Source: JAAEPI01 sp964352625
Lineage (GTDB): Bacteria > Bacteroidota > Bacteroidia > Cytophagales > Cyclobacteriaceae
Length of the DNA: 64,000 nt
Direction of reading: 5' to 3'
NCBI GenBank assembly: GCA_964352625.1
Contig: CAYGSD010000004.1
Span: 1-64,000, forward strand
Shown here: piece after piece, positions 63,156 to 64,000 of the stretch
How the letters are laid out: each line of letters begins with the position of its first letter
Position numbering within the stretch: position 1 is the stretch's first letter
Made by a program: the position numbers and the translations under genes
Notes under the pieces: generated by a model
Databases searched by the model: none
The model's input: the letters and a program-made list of their open reading frames with translations, nothing else
What the model was told of the DNA's origin: nothing

Positions 63156-64000
63156 TTGATAGAGAAAATCCTACCATACCTCACTTACTCCAGCGAATAT
63201 CCGCTGCTCTTTACTCAGGTTTACTTTTGGGTTTTCTTGGGGATAGTTCTGCTAGGCTATAGCCTGCTGGACAAGACGACCGGAGCAAGAAATGCCTACC
63301 TTTTTGGTGTCAGTTTGTTCTTTTATTACAAGACGAGTGGGTTCTATTTTGTCATCCTTTTAGTCTCCACCCTCGCCGACTTTCTACTCGGGAATAGGAT
63401 TTACAAAACAGAGACAAGTTGGAAGAAAAAATCTTGGCTTGCGCTGAGTGTGATGGTGAACCTGTTCATTCTCATCTACTTCAAATACGCCTATTTCTTC
63501 GCTGATTTCTTCACGCAAGTCACAGGCATTGAGGTGCAGGTGTACAACTACTTTTCTTGGCAGATGAATGAGATCGTGGGGACGAATTTCGTTTGGGAAC
63601 GAATCCTCTTGCCTGTCGGGATTTCCTTCTTCACTTTCCAGACGATGAGCTATGCCATCGACATTTACAGGGGGCACATCAAGCCGGTAAAGAACGTGCT
63701 GGACTTTGGCTTTTATGTATCGTTTTTCCCGCAGTTGGTGGCCGGGCCGATTGTGCGAGCGTCAGATTTCGTTCCTCAGCTCTATCAGAAATACAAGCTC
63801 ACCAAAGAGCAATTTGGGATCGGGTTGTTCTGGATTTTGAATGGCCTGCTCAAGAAGCTTTTCCTGGCTGACTACATTGCCGTGAACTTTGTGGATCGAG
63901 TTTTCTCCAATCCGGGCAGCTATTCAGGTTTCGAAAATATGATGGCTCTCTTTGGCTACACGCTTCAGGTCTACGCTGATTTCTCCGGCTACACGGACAT
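63156..64000 (+). CDS. MBOAT O-acyltransferase, AlgI-like (truncated by window end)
   Basis: An open frame from TTG at 63156 (MIEKILPYLTY...) runs off the window after about 281 codons; no ATG is available before the conserved region. Hydrophobic helices alternate with AlgI/PatA motifs: LPVGISFFTFQTMSYAIDIYRG, FGFYVSFFPQLVAGPIVRASDFVPQ and GYTLQVYADFSGYTD. MBOAT proteins of this class move acetyl groups across the inner membrane for polysaccharide O-acetylation. The gene starts 4 bases after the second SGNH gene, giving a LysM-SGNH-SGNH-MBOAT operon. Confidence 0.92.
   Translation, partial: MIEKILPYLTYSSEYPLLFTQVYFWVFLGIVLLGYSLLDKTTGARNAYLFGVSLFFYYKTSGFYFVILLVSTLADFLLGNRIYKTETSWKKKSWLALSVMVNLFILIYFKYAYFFADFFTQVTGIEVQVYNYFSWQMNEIVGTNFVWERILLPVGISFFTFQTMSYAIDIYRGHIKPVKNVLDFGFYVSFFPQLVAGPIVRASDFVPQLYQKYKLTKEQFGIGLFWILNGLLKKLFLADYIAVNFVDRVFSNPGSYSGFENMMALFGYTLQVYADFSGYTD

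Overview
This window is chromosomal DNA from a free-living, probably marine, member of the Bacteroidota, most likely of the order Cytophagales. The evidence is five large secreted proteins with type IX secretion (T9SS) C-terminal sorting domains (motifs such as IYPNP or VYPNP), Bacteroidota families (DUF4295, SprB repeats, DUF2911), LytTR regulators with TPR-type sensor kinases, and almost no Shine-Dalgarno sequences. The genus cannot be fixed from the sequence. I saw no rRNA, tRNA, CRISPR array, insertion sequence or prophage. No stretch longer than 300 bases lacks a gene; the longest gap (153-369) holds a terminator and otherwise nothing I can name.

1-7.1 kb: housekeeping (DUF4295, ftsY) interrupted by a T9SS-secreted subtilisin-like protease, then a DUF6134-like exported protein and an alpha/beta hydrolase-OsmC fusion. 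7.2-16 kb: the most interesting region. A tight operon encodes a membrane acyltransferase (MBOAT) fused to an SGNH hydrolase domain, a carrier protein, a stand-alone adenylation enzyme, an acyl-CoA-dehydrogenase-like flavoprotein and two DUF3179 lipoproteins. A flavin-dependent halogenase-like gene converges on it. The adenylation pocket reads D-L-F-Y-L-A-L-V-C-K, which I recall as the L-proline code of pyrrole-2-carboxylate pathways (PltF type). Carrier, ligase and dehydrogenase would therefore make pyrrolyl-S-carrier protein. The MBOAT-SGNH protein looks like DltB and DltD in one chain and could move the acyl group onto an envelope acceptor. I propose an undescribed Dlt-like pathway that decorates the surface with (possibly halogenated) pyrrole-2-carboxyl groups.

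16-22.4 kb, minus strand: lspA, ileS (a type-2-like enzyme with GIHH in place of the HIGH signature) and an RND/MMPL-type exporter, with the halogenase gene last in the run. 22.5-40.1 kb: three consecutive copies of one layout, TPR sensor kinase, LytTR response regulator, then a large T9SS cargo protein. The cargo genes end in related double-hairpin 3' elements. 40.1-48.2 kb: ordinary genes (SRPBCC protein, dgt, lipoprotein, TIGR03032-like protein, MtfA-like peptidase, glyS, DUF2911 protein, rlmN). 48.3-50.1 kb: TRAP transporter membrane subunits without a binding protein.

50-58.4 kb: a fourth regulator-cargo unit, with two overlapping TPR-LuxR genes and a 1707-residue LRR protein. The cargo is preceded by two tandem copies of an ACTACCCCGGT element. 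58.4-64 kb: a small lipoprotein, a LysM protein with a degenerate transglycosylase domain, two SGNH proteins and a truncated AlgI-like MBOAT gene, together an extracellular O-acylation locus. The second SGNH gene has seven copies of a 7-bp repeat in its signal-peptide region, a possible phase-variation switch.
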